Origin: Argyresthia goedartella
Lineage: Eukaryota > Arthropoda > Insecta > Lepidoptera > Argyresthiidae
Length of the DNA stretch: 64,000 bases
Direction of reading: 5' to 3'
Assembly (NCBI GenBank): GCA_949825045.1
Contig: OX463812.1
Span: 6,990,661 to 7,054,660 of the forward strand
Position numbers and translations under genes: made by a program. The notes under the pieces are model-generated. The model saw only the letters and a list, made by a program, of their open reading frames with translations. It ran no database searches and was not told where the DNA came from. Shown piece by piece: positions 43,326-54,172 of the stretch (position 1 is the stretch's first letter; each line of letters begins with the position of its first letter).

Positions 43326-44570
43326 CAACATTTCAACAGTTTTGGCGATGGTAAAGCTTACAAAATTACATCTTGACGAGTTGCACACGAATAATTGACG
43401 CATCCAACTGGTAATGGATTCGTTTTTAACTGGCCTATATTACTACTAGTTCTGTCTCAGCACAAAAAACAACGTGACAGTTAGATACTTAAGTATTAAC
43501 TTAGTGAACTTCTTAATCGATGGATTATGTTCGTGCCTACCCCATTGTATTCACACACACTACGCCCGCACCAAAATCGTATCGCGTACGGATAAGATAA
43601 ATCAGCGTTTCCTCTAAAAATATTTTGCAGCACCGAATATTTTTATTCCATCAGCTTAAAACACTTCCTTATCTTCGAATTCCTCTTTTAATTTCCTTTT
43701 TGGTTGAAACGCCGAGGAAATCTTAATCGAAGTGTTCCGATAAGTTGGTTTCTGTAATATGACGTTAGCAGAGTCATCAAATTGCAATCGATTTTGCAAG
43801 AATCAAATTGATGGAAGCCATCTTGTGAGAATAACACATTTGAAATGGTATCTTCGAACTTTCGAAATTGTGTTTCGCATTATGGTTTTGAAAATTAGGA
43901 TTTAATGTTAATATATCAATTAATTAATATGCAATATGTCATTTCTTTGACCGTCCAATTCTGATGTCAACTCCCACGACCGGTTACAAAAGTTTTTTGT
44001 TTGTAGTCTTTTACCAAAGCAGTTGCTCGTACCAAATGAATTCGATAGTTGATAAATGATCTTAAGCTACCGTGATATGACAGATGAAATGTGACCACTT
44101 AGTTAGTGAATGTGAAGTCCCGATAACAGTACTCACTTAAATAGGAGTGGCCCCAAAGATGCCACAATGGTACCCACATTAGAGATGGTACATTAGGCTA
44201 AGATTAACATCAAAACGTTAAAAATATTAAAATGAATGATGTGCTCAAATGATAGATGACTAACACGTTAAGTCTCACAATGTGGTAGCAGTTACCATGA
44301 CACTGCTTTTAGTAGATGCATTTCGCCATTGGATTTGTGTTCAGATGATAAATTGCCTCAAGATATATGCTCAGAAATGCTATCTTTATAGCATCTGTGG
44401 AAGTTTATTTTTCGTTCAGGCTTTACATCTCTTTAGATTTATCGTCTCTTCTGATGTCAGAGTACTGTTACTGAGTTTGTTGATTTGAAAATAGCTATTA
44501 AGTATCAGTTGCTAACGTTTTAGCTTCTAACACACCGTTTTATTATCTTAAATCCGATTGTAGGGTTCCA
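43326..44570. other. Unassigned AT-rich DNA
   Basis: Nothing recognised. Confidence 0.45.
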
Positions 44571-44945
44571 TACCCGAAGGGTGCCAAACGGGACCCTATT
44601 ACTAAGCCTCAGCTGTCCGTCCGTCCGTCCGTCTGTCACCAGGCTGTATCTCATGAACAGTGATAGTTAGACAGATGAAATTTTCACATATTATGTATTT
44701 CTGTTGCCTCTATAATAACAAACACTAAACAAAATTAAAAAAATAATATTTAAGGGGGCTCCCATACAACAAATCTTTCAATACCACTTGCAAACTTATG
44801 AATGCAACTGGTTACGAGTATGTAGTGTGAAAGTAGCCGCACCAATAACTTTATCAACAACATTTTGCTATGTAAAATCCAAACTACCATTGTACGGTGA
44901 TACCCTTCGTGCGCGAGTTCGACTAGCACTTGACAGGGTTTTTTC
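44571..44945 (-). repeat. AGGGTTCCGT dispersed repeat, reverse copy
   Basis: Starts TAGGGTTCCATACCCGAAGG, then CCCTATTACTAAGCCT, the (CCGT)n run and GTCACCAGGCTGTATCTCAT. It ends CGTGCGCGAGTTCGACTAGC then ACTTGACAGG, the complement of the 40293 start. It contains AAAGTAGCCGCACCAATAAC, the complement of a block in the Helitron-like copies at 1697 and 8601. Confidence 0.65.
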
Positions 44946-45302
44946 ATTTGCTGCCGAAAAAAATGTCACAGTGATATCATTTTTACAGTGTATTATATTA
45001 TATTTTAATATGTAATTATTATTGGACTCAGTAGTATATTTTTAACTGTAAATAAAAGACACGTATCTCTCAAAACCATATTGATTCGAAGATAATAATG
45101 TTTTATTTCTTTTCCAAGAAAATAATTTATAACAACAACCACGTAGTTCACACATTTTTACAAGCTTTTATTTAGTTTCACCTGTCCCGTTGTCTGTCTG
45201 TCTGTCTGTAATCAAATCTTGCAAGTTAAATTTGATCTACTTCCTGGTTTTCGATTGAGCTAAAATTTTGCATGCATGTATAAATCGGATGACAATGCAA
45301 TA
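44946..45302. other. Unassigned AT-rich DNA
   Basis: No gene. A short TCTG microsatellite (TGTCTGTCTGTCTG) lies near 45193-45210. Confidence 0.4.
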
Positions 45303-45745
45303 TTATTATGACATAGAGCTGATCTGATGAAGAAGCTGGAAGGTGGCCATAGGAACTCAGTCATTAAACGACGCAATCTCATCGAGTTTGGGCTCGTTTA
45401 ATTCGTCTTGACGAGTACTTTGACACTAGATGGTAACCATGGTCTGATGATGGAGCTGGAAGGTGGCCCATAGGAAATCCATAATTAAACGACGCAACCC
45501 CATCGAGTTTGGGCTTGTTTAATTTGTATTGATGAGTACTTTGACACTAGATGGTAACCAGGTTCTGATTATGGAGCTGGAAGGTGGTCCATAGGAACTC
45601 CATAATTAAATGACGCTACCCCATCGAGTTTGGGCTCGTTTAATTTGTCTTGATGAGTAATTTGTCACTAGATGGTAGCCAGGGACTGATGATGGAGCTG
45701 GAAGGTGGCCCATAGGAACTTCATAATTAAACGAAGCAACCCCAT
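45303..45745. repeat. 120-bp minisatellite, left part
   Basis: Unit starts (CTGATGATGGAGCTGGAAGG) near 45323, 45443, 45564 and 45685. Each unit holds GACGCAACCCCATCGAGTTT and GATGAGTACTTTGACACTAG. The array is cut at CCCAT by the BEL element and resumes at 53343 with CCCATCGAGTTTGGGC, so the BEL insertion fell inside a unit. Confidence 0.85.
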
Positions 45746-46332
45746 TGTTTAATATTTATGCTTCGGAACGCTCCGGTTTTTGTTGCGCGGATCGACCGCG
45801 AGTAATCGGGACATCACTAAGCGGAAACGGACCGCAGCTGTCACTCGTATCGAAACGAGAGGCAAAATTGGAGGTTATCTTTACTCTTTATTCTCTTGTC
45901 TCATCGGGAGAACAACATGTCTGCTCATAGCGTCGGGCTATTGATTGTTTCGGTGTAACAATTCTCTAATACAGGTGTCGGACCTGGTCGGAGTGTAAAT
46001 CTACCACATCGTCGGGAAATAAGTAGATTCGCGTCAGCGGTTAAGCGATCCGTGTAGATTGGACAACGTCGTATCGGTAGCGGCGACTCCACGTGACGGC
46101 AGGCAGCACGCCGGCGACAGCGTCGGCAGCGACGATACTGGTTCGGTTCCATCTCCTATCCCAAAACTGTCTCCTCTCCCGCATTCCTGTCTCGAATCGA
46201 GCTACCACGATCTCCTGTCTACGGTGACAAGGTCAGTAAAAATTCATCACTTCTTTTCTCTCACGAGCGTCGCGCCGAAAAGCCCATCCCCCTCAGGATT
46301 CCACGCCGTTCGGTAGGCGTGGAAACTAATCA
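45746..46332 (+). repeat. 5' LTR of BEL element
   Basis: 587 bp, TGTTTAATATTT...GGAAACTAATCA. It differs from the 3' LTR at CGCTCCGG versus CGCACCGG. Confidence 0.95.
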
Positions 46333-46335
46333 ATT

Positions 46336-46352
46336 TGGTAGCAGGAGCGCGG
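46336..46352 (+). other. Candidate BEL primer-binding site
   Basis: TGGTAGCAGGAGCGCGG starts 3 bp after the LTR. It begins TGG as a tRNA-CCA complement should. The tRNA is not assigned. Confidence 0.5.
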
Positions 46353-47030
46353 TTTCCTAGTGGGAAATCATCGATTCACGGTTCTAGGGTTGTTTTGTTG
46401 CCACATTGTAGTTGGGAGAAAATAATATCTCAGATTGGCCGGCAATCTGTTTGGCAATGAGTCTGTGGTCGGTACCACAATTAAAGTTCATTTCGGTTAG
46501 TGAAAGTATAAGTGTCCATTTAGTCAATAATAAATTTGTAGTCGGAAACTACTGTTTGTGCGCATAAAAGATTGAACAGTCATTCTGCGAAGCCTAGATT
46601 GTATTACTTGCGGTAGAACGTCGGGTTCTATAGTCCTACAGTGTTATTTCGGTTTACATAGCAGGGTCGGGATATTTAAGGGGTATTAAGCTGATCTTGC
46701 TGACCTCAAAGGAAGTGTGGTTCATATCGGAGGGCCACTTCTAGAAGCCACTTATTATTTTGTATTGTTTTCATAATCAAGTTTTGATTCACTCTAAATC
46801 AATTAGAGAATAGTGGCATTCTCTAATTGATTTAGAGTGTATATTATAAGATGTATGTCCACAGGGCAACCATATTAAATATTGTTTAGGATTTAATTGT
46901 TTAGTGGTTGCCTTGGTTTTTACAACTTAGTCTTAATTTCTGTGCCCAGCGCTGACGGGAAAGTGCTGGTCTTTGGCTGTGCTTAGTTCGGTAGTGAAGC
47001 ATAGGACCAGAAACAATTGAATTGGTAACC
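46353..47030 (+). other. BEL 5' leader
   Basis: Untranslated leader of about 680 bp between primer site and gag. It contains the perfect 21-bp-arm hairpin at 46791-46838. Confidence 0.7.
46791..46838. repeat. 48-bp perfect hairpin in the BEL leader
   Basis: ACTCTAAATCAATTAGAGAA-T, loop AGTGGC, then the exact complement (21-bp arms). It resembles in form the hairpins at 26790-26838 and 54598-54654. Confidence 0.85.
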
Positions 47031-48521
47031 ATGGCACCTTCACCCTTGACGGTACTGCGGTATGGCGTCCGTGAGGAGATGAGATGGCTCGCCCATACTC
47101 ACAAGTATGTGGAGCGACCTGACATGGACGATGTCCTGCTCAAGCGTGTGGAGGACGCAATGACACGCGTCGGGAAGGTGTGTCGGCTGGCAGCGGAGGC
47201 TGAAGCCCTCGGGCTTACGGATGAGGCCTCGGTGGCTGCAGTGAAGCAGCTCTGCGCGGATGCTGACCAAGCGATGGAGTGCTTGGGCGACATCAAGCGT
47301 CGCGCCGAAAAAATTAAGCGGTTGCGTTGGGATGACCGCGGGGAGGGTAGCGGAGACCCGCCCCCTAAGGGTGTTGTCGGACGGCTGCCACACCTGGAGA
47401 TTCCGGCCTTCGGTGGGGCAATTGATGAGTGGCCGGCATTCATCAATTTATTCGATAGCCTGGTCCACGGTCGGGATGACCTGGACAACGCCTACAAGTT
47501 GGCCCAACTATTGATGGCACTGCGGGGTGAACCGAAGGAGTTGGTCGGTCACCTAACGGTTACGGCGGGCAATTATGAGATTGCCCGGGTCATATTGTTT
47601 GACCGCTACCAACACAAACGGCGGTTGGTTGATGCGCAGCTGGGGAAGCTGTTCAGCATCCCAAGAGTAACCTGGGATGTTGACATCCGGGTACAGGTGC
47701 TCATCCCTGTGCTTGTGGCCACTAAGGCCCTTCAGAACCTTGATCTGCCGGTAGACCAATGGTCATATATCGTATTATATATGGTTTTGTCACGGTTGCC
47801 TGCAGCTGTTCAAAGTCGGTTTGAACAGCTGTATGGGGGCAGTAGCTCGGAACTGCCCACGCTCGTCCAATTAACGGATTTCTTGGAGGGTGAATGCAGG
47901 CGATGCGATACCATGGATTCGGAGGCCAGTGTGCAGCGCCAACCTGCGCTGATGCGGGAGGGGCCGCGCCCCCCATCCCCACGGGGGGGTGGGTGGTCAA
48001 AACAATTTGGCGTTTTGAGTGCCGCGCCGTCGGGTGACGGTTGTGTGCACTGCGACAGTGCCGGTCATGAAGTGACCAGTTGCATCAACTTTAAGGCGCT
48101 CGGTGTGGCTGCCCGCAGGAAGGTGGTCTTCCGCCACCGATTGTGTTTCGGTTGTTTGGGGCCGCACCCGCTGAGCGAGTGCTCACGGGCGTCCCCCTGT
48201 GAGTGCTGCGGTGGCAGGCACCACGTCGTGTTGTGCCTGAACCGGTCAGGCCCTTCGGACGGTCACCAGGGCCGGACTCAGGTTGGTCGGTCACAGGGCC
48301 CAACCAGGGCCGGACCCAGTCCCCCTCCGGGCAACGGGAGTCACCAACGGGGTGACTGGGGTACCCGCGGACGGGACCCCCCCCCCCCCGAGGGGAAGGC
48401 GGCAGCGCGGGGGGTTACAGGCGGGATAGTCGGGGTTCGGTCGCCGCTGTCCAGGGTCAGCGAGGACTTCGGGCCGCTGGCTCACCGCGTGTTACGGGCG
48501 GGTGTCAGATGGCACCTATGA
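47031..48521 (+). CDS. gag: BEL/Pao Gag
   Basis: The start chosen is the ATG at 47031 in ACCATGG, a good context; the open frame reaches only a few codons further upstream without an ATG. About 496 codons. The N-terminal half has the BEL Gag pattern (DUF1759-like): LPHLEIPAFGGAIDEWPAFI, FDSLVHGRDDLDNAYKLAQL, LRGEPKELVGHL, RYQHKRRLVDAQL. Near residue 338 on are Cys/His knuckles: CVHCDSAGHEVTSC (CX2CX4HX4C), CFGCLGPHPLSEC and CECCGGRHHVVLC. The C-terminus is Pro/Gly-rich and includes a run of 13 C bases (48377-48389). It forms the particle and binds RNA. The frame ends at TGA 48519-48521, overlapping the next frame (ATG at 48509). Confidence 0.9.
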   Translation: MAPSPLTVLRYGVREEMRWLAHTHKYVERPDMDDVLLKRVEDAMTRVGKVCRLAAEAEALGLTDEASVAAVKQLCADADQAMECLGDIKRRAEKIKRLRWDDRGEGSGDPPPKGVVGRLPHLEIPAFGGAIDEWPAFINLFDSLVHGRDDLDNAYKLAQLLMALRGEPKELVGHLTVTAGNYEIARVILFDRYQHKRRLVDAQLGKLFSIPRVTWDVDIRVQVLIPVLVATKALQNLDLPVDQWSYIVLYMVLSRLPAAVQSRFEQLYGGSSSELPTLVQLTDFLEGECRRCDTMDSEASVQRQPALMREGPRPPSPRGGGWSKQFGVLSAAPSGDGCVHCDSAGHEVTSCINFKALGVAARRKVVFRHRLCFGCLGPHPLSECSRASPCECCGGRHHVVLCLNRSGPSDGHQGRTQVGRSQGPTRAGPSPPPGNGSHQRGDWGTRGRDPPPPEGKAAARGVTGGIVGVRSPLSRVSEDFGPLAHRVLRAGVRWHL

Positions 48522-50020
48522 GTGGCGCGAAGGCTGGGAGCCCACCACCTTCTGCGCCACCCTGCCCGTCGCTCTGGGAGGCGAACAGGGAGGCGAACAG
48601 TCGGATGTCGCCCCCATTCCTAGAGCGCCCCAGGTTGGATCCGCTCTCCCCCCTCCATCCACGGTGGCCACCGGGCACACCGTTCACAGTCCGGTATGGT
48701 CGGGTACCGGGAGAGCGAGGGGTCTATTATGCGGGTTGGGACCCCCTGATGTACATGCGGTCTGATATGCCACCGGTGGCATATCAGCAGCTGAGTTACC
48801 AGGCCGACGGGGGTCCCAGCGGGTTCGGATCCCGCGGAGGTTCCCGCTAGGGACACGCCGCCCACTTACAGGGTGCCGCCTCTCCACAGACGGTCATGCT
48901 CCCCACCGCCTCGGTGATAGCGTGGAGTTCGGACGGCAAATCTTGTGTGGCACGAGCACTATTGGACTCGGGGGCCCAGGGGTGCTTAGTCTCGTGCAAC
49001 CTTGTAAGACGGTTGGGCATTTCGGTAAGGGAGTATCCACATTCCATTCGGGGAATTGGGAACACGGAAGTCGGTTCCGTTAAGGGAGTATGTCGGATTA
49101 CTCTCTCGTCACGGGTGGATTCATCGGTGAATCTGACGGTCACGGCATTAGTCATGCCTAATGTGATGGGCTCACACCCTCACGTACGGTTGTCGCCCTC
49201 GGTGCGACAGTTGGTCGCTGGGTCGTCACTGGCTGACCCGGAGTTCGATATTCCGGGCCCAGTAGACATTTTATTGGGTCTCGATGCCTTGGGATACCTG
49301 TTAGTGCCAGGTGTCCACGTGTTGCAGGCGACTGGTCTGGTTTCGGTCAACACCAGACTGGGCCATGCGGTAATGGGTCCGGTCATGCCGGCTGCCCCAC
49401 GCCTAGCGACTCGTAGTCCCTTATTCGGTTCTGTACTCTCGGAGGTGATACAGAAGTTTTGGGAGGTGGAGGAACCACCTACGGTCCGCCGGTTGGACGC
49501 GGTTGAAGAAGAGTGTGAACAGTTTTATCGGAACAATACTGGTCGCCTTCGGTCAGGTCGATTTCTCACACGTCTTCCATTTCGGAGTGATCGCCCGCCG
49601 CTGGGCAGTTCACACCATGCAGCCGAGACGCGGCTTCTGTCGATGGAACGACGCATGAAGCGTGACGGGATTTTCCGGCAGAAGTACGTCGACTTCATGC
49701 GGGAATACGAGTCGCTCGGCCACATGTCGGTTTCGGGTATCGACTGGAAGCGTGAAGACCACTGCTTCCTGCCCCATCACGCGGGCTTGAGGACCCCGGA
49801 GGGCAAAATACGGGTAGTCTTCGATGGATCGGCATCAACATCTAACGGCATGAACCTGAACCAGTGTTTGCATTCAGGGCCGAAGTTGAATCATGACATC
49901 GCGGATGTTATCACACGGTTCCGTCGACACAATGTTGTGTTTGTAGCTGACATCCGGATGATGTTTAGACAGACGGTCATTCACCCTGACGATAGACGGT
50001 ATCAGCTGATACTGTGGTGA
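48509..50020 (+). pseudogene. pol: BEL pol, part 1: protease and start of reverse transcriptase
   Basis: This frame is offset from gag and is also open upstream to the C13 run (48377-48389), so gag and pol frames overlap there. A TAG at 48848-48850 interrupts it. Beyond it comes the aspartic protease, CVARALLDSGAQGCLVS (catalytic DSG at about 48966), then the region before the RT (EECEQFYRNNTGRLRSGRF, GHMSVSGIDWKREDHCFLPH). The RT start follows: RVVFDGSASTSNGMNLNQ and VVFVADIRMMFRQTVIHPDD (catalytic Asp). A TGA at 50018-50020 follows RYQLILW, where Arg is usual. Two stops make it defective as read. Confidence 0.9.
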
Positions 50021-50233
50021 GAGAGCCCAGATCAGCCCATCAGGGTGTACGAGCTGAACACCAACACGTACGGGCTATGGTCTAGTCCTTATTTGGCGAT
50101 TCGCACTCTGCGGGAGTTAGCGGATCGAGAACGGTTAAACTTCCCTAGAGGAGCAGCGATCCTGCAGCAGGATCTCTACGTGGACGATATCTGTACCGGT
50201 GCAGATTCCGTAGAGGAGGGACGAGCTAGATGA
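50021..50233 (+). pseudogene. pol: BEL pol, part 2: reverse transcriptase active site
   Basis: Same frame as part 1 after the TGA. It reads VYELNTNTYGLWSSPYLAIR and then DLYVDDICTGADS, where YVDD (50177-50188) is the catalytic motif. The frame ends at TGA 50231-50233. Just before this, reading passes to the next frame (DELLRGGGYELRKWMSN), so an indel lies at about 50215-50235. Confidence 0.85.
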
Positions 50234-50234
50234 G

Positions 50235-52286
50235 CTCTTACGGGGTGGAGGTTACGAGCTCCGGAAATGGATGTCGAACTCTCCAGAGTTACTGACTGGC
50301 CTTCCGGATGACTACCAGCAGGATCCCCACATTTTTGAAAATTTGGAAAATCTAAATATGTTGTCGGTATTAGGCGTCCAGTACCAGCCGGAGTCAGACA
50401 TGTTTTCGTATCGGGTCGAGTTGGACTCCCCGGAGGTCTGGACGAAACGGAACGTCCTTTCAACAGTGGCTAGGACATTTGATCCAAACGGGTGGATCAC
50501 CCCGGTAACATTTCAGCTCAAGTGTTTTATGCAGCAATTGTGGTCTGCTGAGCTGAAATGGGACGACCCGATCGGCGGGTCATTGAGCTCGGAGTGGGAC
50601 TCGTTCTTTTCGACCCTCCCTGGCATCAATCGGATTTCACTGCCACGGAGTTTGGTCCCCACCAAACGATACACCGCCACCCTGCATGGGTTTTGCAATG
50701 CCTCGGAGAAGGGCTACGGAGCTGCGGTGTATCTGCGTACGGTCGACTCCTCGGAGGAGGTTGATGTGCGGTTGGTCATGGCCAAAAGCAAGGTTGCGCC
50801 GTTGCGCACTCGCCTGACCATTCCCATGTTAGAGCTTTCGGGAGCGGCTCTCCTGACTCGTCTGCTCAACCACACGATGACGGTTCTTCGTGGGTCAATA
50901 GCGTTGGAAGATACGGTCTACGCTTGGACGGACAGCCAGATCGTGTTATGCTGGCTGAAGGCTTCAGTTCACAAGCTGGAGATTTTTGTGGCGAATCGGG
51001 TTTCGCAGATTTTGAATTCGGAGGTTCCCTTAATCTGGAGACATGTTCCAGGGGAAATGAACCCAGCAGACTGTGCGTCTCGTGGGTGTCATGCTCCGGA
51101 GTTGGTTGAACATCCCTTGTGGTGGGGTCCAAAATGGTTGACTCAAGCCGAATCGGATTGGCCAATGAGTCCACGCGTTACCTCGGCGAACGGCGCCTTG
51201 ACAGTCGGTGTCTGTACGACGCAACCAGAGCCGGAAGAGGAGTTCAGCCTGCTGGAACGGTACAGCTCGCTCGACAAGCTGGTCAATGTGACCGCCTGGA
51301 TCTTCCGATTTGCGCGGAATTGTCGCAATTCTGAGGCGCAACGGGTGCGGACACAGATCCTGACACCACGGGAACGGAACCATGCGTTGTTCGCATTGGT
51401 ACGGAACGTGCAGACGGTGCAATTTAAGTCCGAACTGGACATTTTGAGACGCGGACGCGTCCAACTGAAGGGAGTTGTGGCTCGGCTCAACCCGTTTATT
51501 GACCCTCAAGGATTGCTGAGGGTAGGAGGTCGGCTGCGGAATGCCAACCTGCCTTATGCGGCTCGCCACCCGTTGTTACTCCCTAGGAAAGGGAAGTTGG
51601 TCGAACTGCTGATACAGGATCGACACATTCGGAATGGGCATATCGGATGCCACGCCTTGATGGCGTTTCTCCAGCGCGAGTTCTGGATTCTATCGGGAAG
51701 ACGCTTAGTGCGTAGCGTCGTATTTCAGTGCCTGCCTTGTTATCGGGCCAAGGCGGCTACGATGCAGCCCCAGATGGGCGACTTGCCCTCGGATAGGGTT
51801 AACGAAATCCGGCCCTTTGCGGGTGTCGGAACGGATTTCGCGGGACCATTCATGGTCAAGTCTTCACAGCTTCGGAACGCCAGATTAGTGAAGGCATACC
51901 TGTGCGTTTTCGTGTGCTTGGCCACGAAGGCAGTCCACTTGGAGGTGGTCAGTGACCTCACTACGGAGGCATTTATCGCTTGTCTGGATCGGTTCGTCTC
52001 ACGAAGGGGCCTCCCGACATTAATCCGTTCAGACAACGGCACAAATTTTGTCGGAGCCAGGCGATATCTGCAGGAGGTCACTCAATTCCTGAACGGTAAC
52101 CAGGACGCCATCGGTACGGCTTGCTCCCGACGTGGGATTGAATGGGTTTTCAGTCCGCCGGGATGTCCTCATTGGGGAGGAATTTTTGAGGCTGCGGTTA
52201 AATCGGCTAAGTCGCACCTGACGAGGATCATCGGTGAGACCTCTCTACGCTTTGAAGAGCTTGCGACGCTGTTCTGTAAAATTTAA
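50235..52286 (+). pseudogene. pol: BEL pol, part 3: RT end, RNase H, integrase
   Basis: About 680 codons. The RT connection is FDPNGWITPVTFQLKCFMQQ. RNase H has ATLHGFCNASEKGYGAAVYL, where the family has HGFSDAS: the first catalytic Asp appears as Asn (near 50696). It continues with YAWTDSQIVLCWL and GEMNPADCASRG. The integrase zinc-binding part has H-H-C-C residues in HIRNGHIGCHAL and CLPCYRAKA. The catalytic core has GVGTDFAGPF, LIRSDNGTNFVGA and GGIFEAAVKSAK (D, D, E). The frame ends at TAA 52284-52286 after ATLFCKI, where Glu is expected. It would process RNA-DNA hybrids and insert the DNA copy. Confidence 0.9.
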
Positions 52287-52724
52287 ATGACACTGAACTC
52301 GCGTCCGTTGTGCCCGCTCAGTTCGGATCCAAATGATTTGGATGCGTTGACGCCGGGTCACTTCCTGATAGGTCAGCCCCTTAACGCCCTGCCAGAATAC
52401 CCATTCGGTGATGTTAAGTTAAGTCGGTTAACTAGGTGGCAGATGTTGCAGCAGATGGCTCAAGATTGTTGGAAACGGTGGTCCCTTGAGTACTTGCACA
52501 TCTTGCAGCAGCGCCTTAAGTGGACTGACCGGACGAGCCCCCCTCATGTCGGTGATTTGGTGCTGATTAAGGATGCGAACCTGCCATCATTGAGATGGAG
52601 ACGAGGACGGATCGTCAATTTGTACACGGGTCGGGATGGCACGCCTCGATCAGCAGAAGTCAAGGTGGGGGACTCGGTCCTCAAGAGAGCGGTCGCAACA
52701 CTTTCTCGCCTTCCTATTGATTAG
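52287..52724 (+). pseudogene. pol: BEL pol, part 4: C-terminal DUF5641-like tail
   Basis: Same frame as part 3, after the TAA. It reads LNSRPLCPLSSDPNDLDALT, PGHFLIGQPLNALPE, then HVGDLVLIKDANLPSLRWRR, GRIVNLYTGRDG and SVLKRAVATLSRLPID, the usual C-terminus of BEL/Pao integrases. It ends at TAG 52722-52724, 31 bp before the 3' LTR. There is no envelope-like frame after it. Confidence 0.9.
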
Positions 52725-52755
52725 GGACAGGTTCGGGCCTGTCCGGGCGGGTGAC
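52725..52755 (+). other. Pre-LTR segment with candidate polypurine tract
   Basis: GGACAGG (52725-52731) pairs with CCTGTCC (52738-52744). The GGGCGGGTGAC just before the LTR is the likely plus-strand primer region, though it is not a pure purine tract. Confidence 0.5.
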
Positions 52756-53342
52756 TGTTTAATATTTATGCTTCGGAACGCACCGGTTTTTGTTGCGCGG
52801 ATCGACCGCGAGTAATCGGGACATCACTAAGCGGAAACGGACCGCAGCTGTCACTCGTATCGAAACGAGAGGCAAAATTGGAGGTTATCTTTACTCTTTA
52901 TTCTCTTGTCTCATCGGGAGAACAACATGTCTGCTCATAGCGTCGGGCTATTGATTGTTTCGGTGTAACAATTCTCTAATACAGGTGTCGGACCTGGTCG
53001 GAGTGTAAATCTACCACATCGTCGGGAAATAAGTAGATTCGCGTCAGCGGTTAAGCGATCCGTGTAGATTGGACAACGTCGTATCGGTAGCGGCGACTCC
53101 ACGTGACGGCAGGCAGCACGCCGGCGACAGCGTCGGCAGCGACGATACTGGTTCGGTTCCATCTCCTATCCCAAAACTGTCTCCTCTCCCGCATTCCTGT
53201 CTCGAATCGAGCTACCACGATCTCCTGTCTACGGTGACAAGGTCAGTAAAAATTCATCACTTCTTTTCTCTCACGAGCGTCGCGCCGAAAAGCCCATCCC
53301 CCTCAGGATTCCACGCCGTTCGGTAGGCGTGGAAACTAATCA
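52756..53342 (+). repeat. 3' LTR of BEL element
   Basis: 587 bp; one difference from the 5' LTR found by eye. Followed at once by CCCAT. Confidence 0.95.
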
Positions 53343-53398
53343 CCCATCGAGTTTGGGCTAGTTTAATTTGTTTTGGCGAGTACTTTGATACTAGATGT
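53343..53398. repeat. 120-bp minisatellite, right part
   Basis: CCCATCGAGTTTGGGCTAGT through GATACTAGATG completes the unit interrupted at 45745. Confidence 0.85.
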
Positions 53399-53865
53399 CC
53401 GACCCCAAAGCCGAGTTAAGTCTTTAGCAGGTCTTCAAATCGAAGAACTTGACTGCTCCAAGTTGAACTTCGAAGAAACTTTGTAATGTTACTGCATTAA
53501 AAGAAATGGATAGAATGAGAAACGTTACAAATAAATAACTGGTGATAACATAACAAATTTAAACATTATTTTACCTTACTACAAATATATAAAAAAAAAA
53601 AAATATATATAAATAAAATACATAAACTTTAAGTGCTCAAAGCAGCACATATTATGTGAACGTACTACGGACTACATAACGGAAACACGCTACTACGTGC
53701 TTCGAACTACGTCGTAGTAAATCTCGATTTAAAAATACTAAAAAGATAAAAATAAAAATAAAGAAAAAAATACTTTTTTAAAAACAAGCTTATATTAAAA
53801 ATTAACTAAAAAGTTTAAAATAAATTAACTCCAATAACAAATATATCATTTATAAGTTCATTGTA
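53399..53865. other. AT-rich DNA, no gene
   Basis: Mostly A/T runs; nothing recognised. Confidence 0.45.
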
Positions 53866-54172
53866 ACCTTTAACGATAATTAAGCTTCTTCGTCTACGAC
53901 AAAATAATTACATACCGTACATAATTATATATTTTTAACATTAAAACCACACTTTAATTACTAAATCTTCCCGTTTTTAGCACAGTCCTAATTTCATAAA
54001 TGAAATCGTGTTACATTTGTATGGTATGATTAAGAACATTTAGCACCTTCTTTTCCTCTCGCTATCACAATGTAACACGCTTTTATTTATAAAATTGGGA
54101 CTGTGTGAAAAACTGGAAGATGCATGTAATATTTTGTCGTAGACGAAGAAGCTTAATTGGATTTAACGTATT
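53866..54172. mobile_element. Palindromic MITE
   Basis: Long inverted ends: ATTAAGCTTCTTCGTCTACG-ACAAAAT near 53880-53906 pairs perfectly (27 bp) with the complement at about 54134-54160. Outside, ACCTTTAACG pairs loosely with GGATTTAACG. A second inner pair (TTAGCACAGTCCTAATTT... with ...AAATTGGGACTGTGTGAA, and TGTTACATTTG with CAATGTAACAC) makes the element almost a full fold-back. No coding. Confidence 0.75.

Larger units (their letters stand above)
45746..53342 (+). mobile_element. Complete BEL/Pao LTR retrotransposon, 7597 bp, with damaged pol
   Basis: Two 587-bp LTRs (45746-46332, 52756-53342) flanked by the 5-bp target duplication CCCAT (45741-45745, 53343-53347). Order is gag, protease, reverse transcriptase, RNase H, integrase and a C-terminal DUF5641-like tail, the BEL/Pao order. 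There is no envelope gene. GC content is clearly higher than in the surrounding DNA. Gag is open; the pol part has stops at 48848, 50018 and 52284 and a frame change near 50215-50235. The LTRs differ by one base that I can find, which indicates very recent insertion. Confidence 0.95.

Noticed and set aside
45925..46152. 75-residue open frame repeated at 52935-53162
   Set aside because: It exists only because the two LTRs are identical; no coding signature.
47040..47488. Antisense open frames of up to 129 codons under BEL gag
   Set aside because: The GC-rich gag region lacks stops by composition; no motif on that strand.
52725..52755. Envelope gene after BEL integrase
   Set aside because: Only 31 bp separate the pol stop from the 3' LTR, so this element has no room for env.
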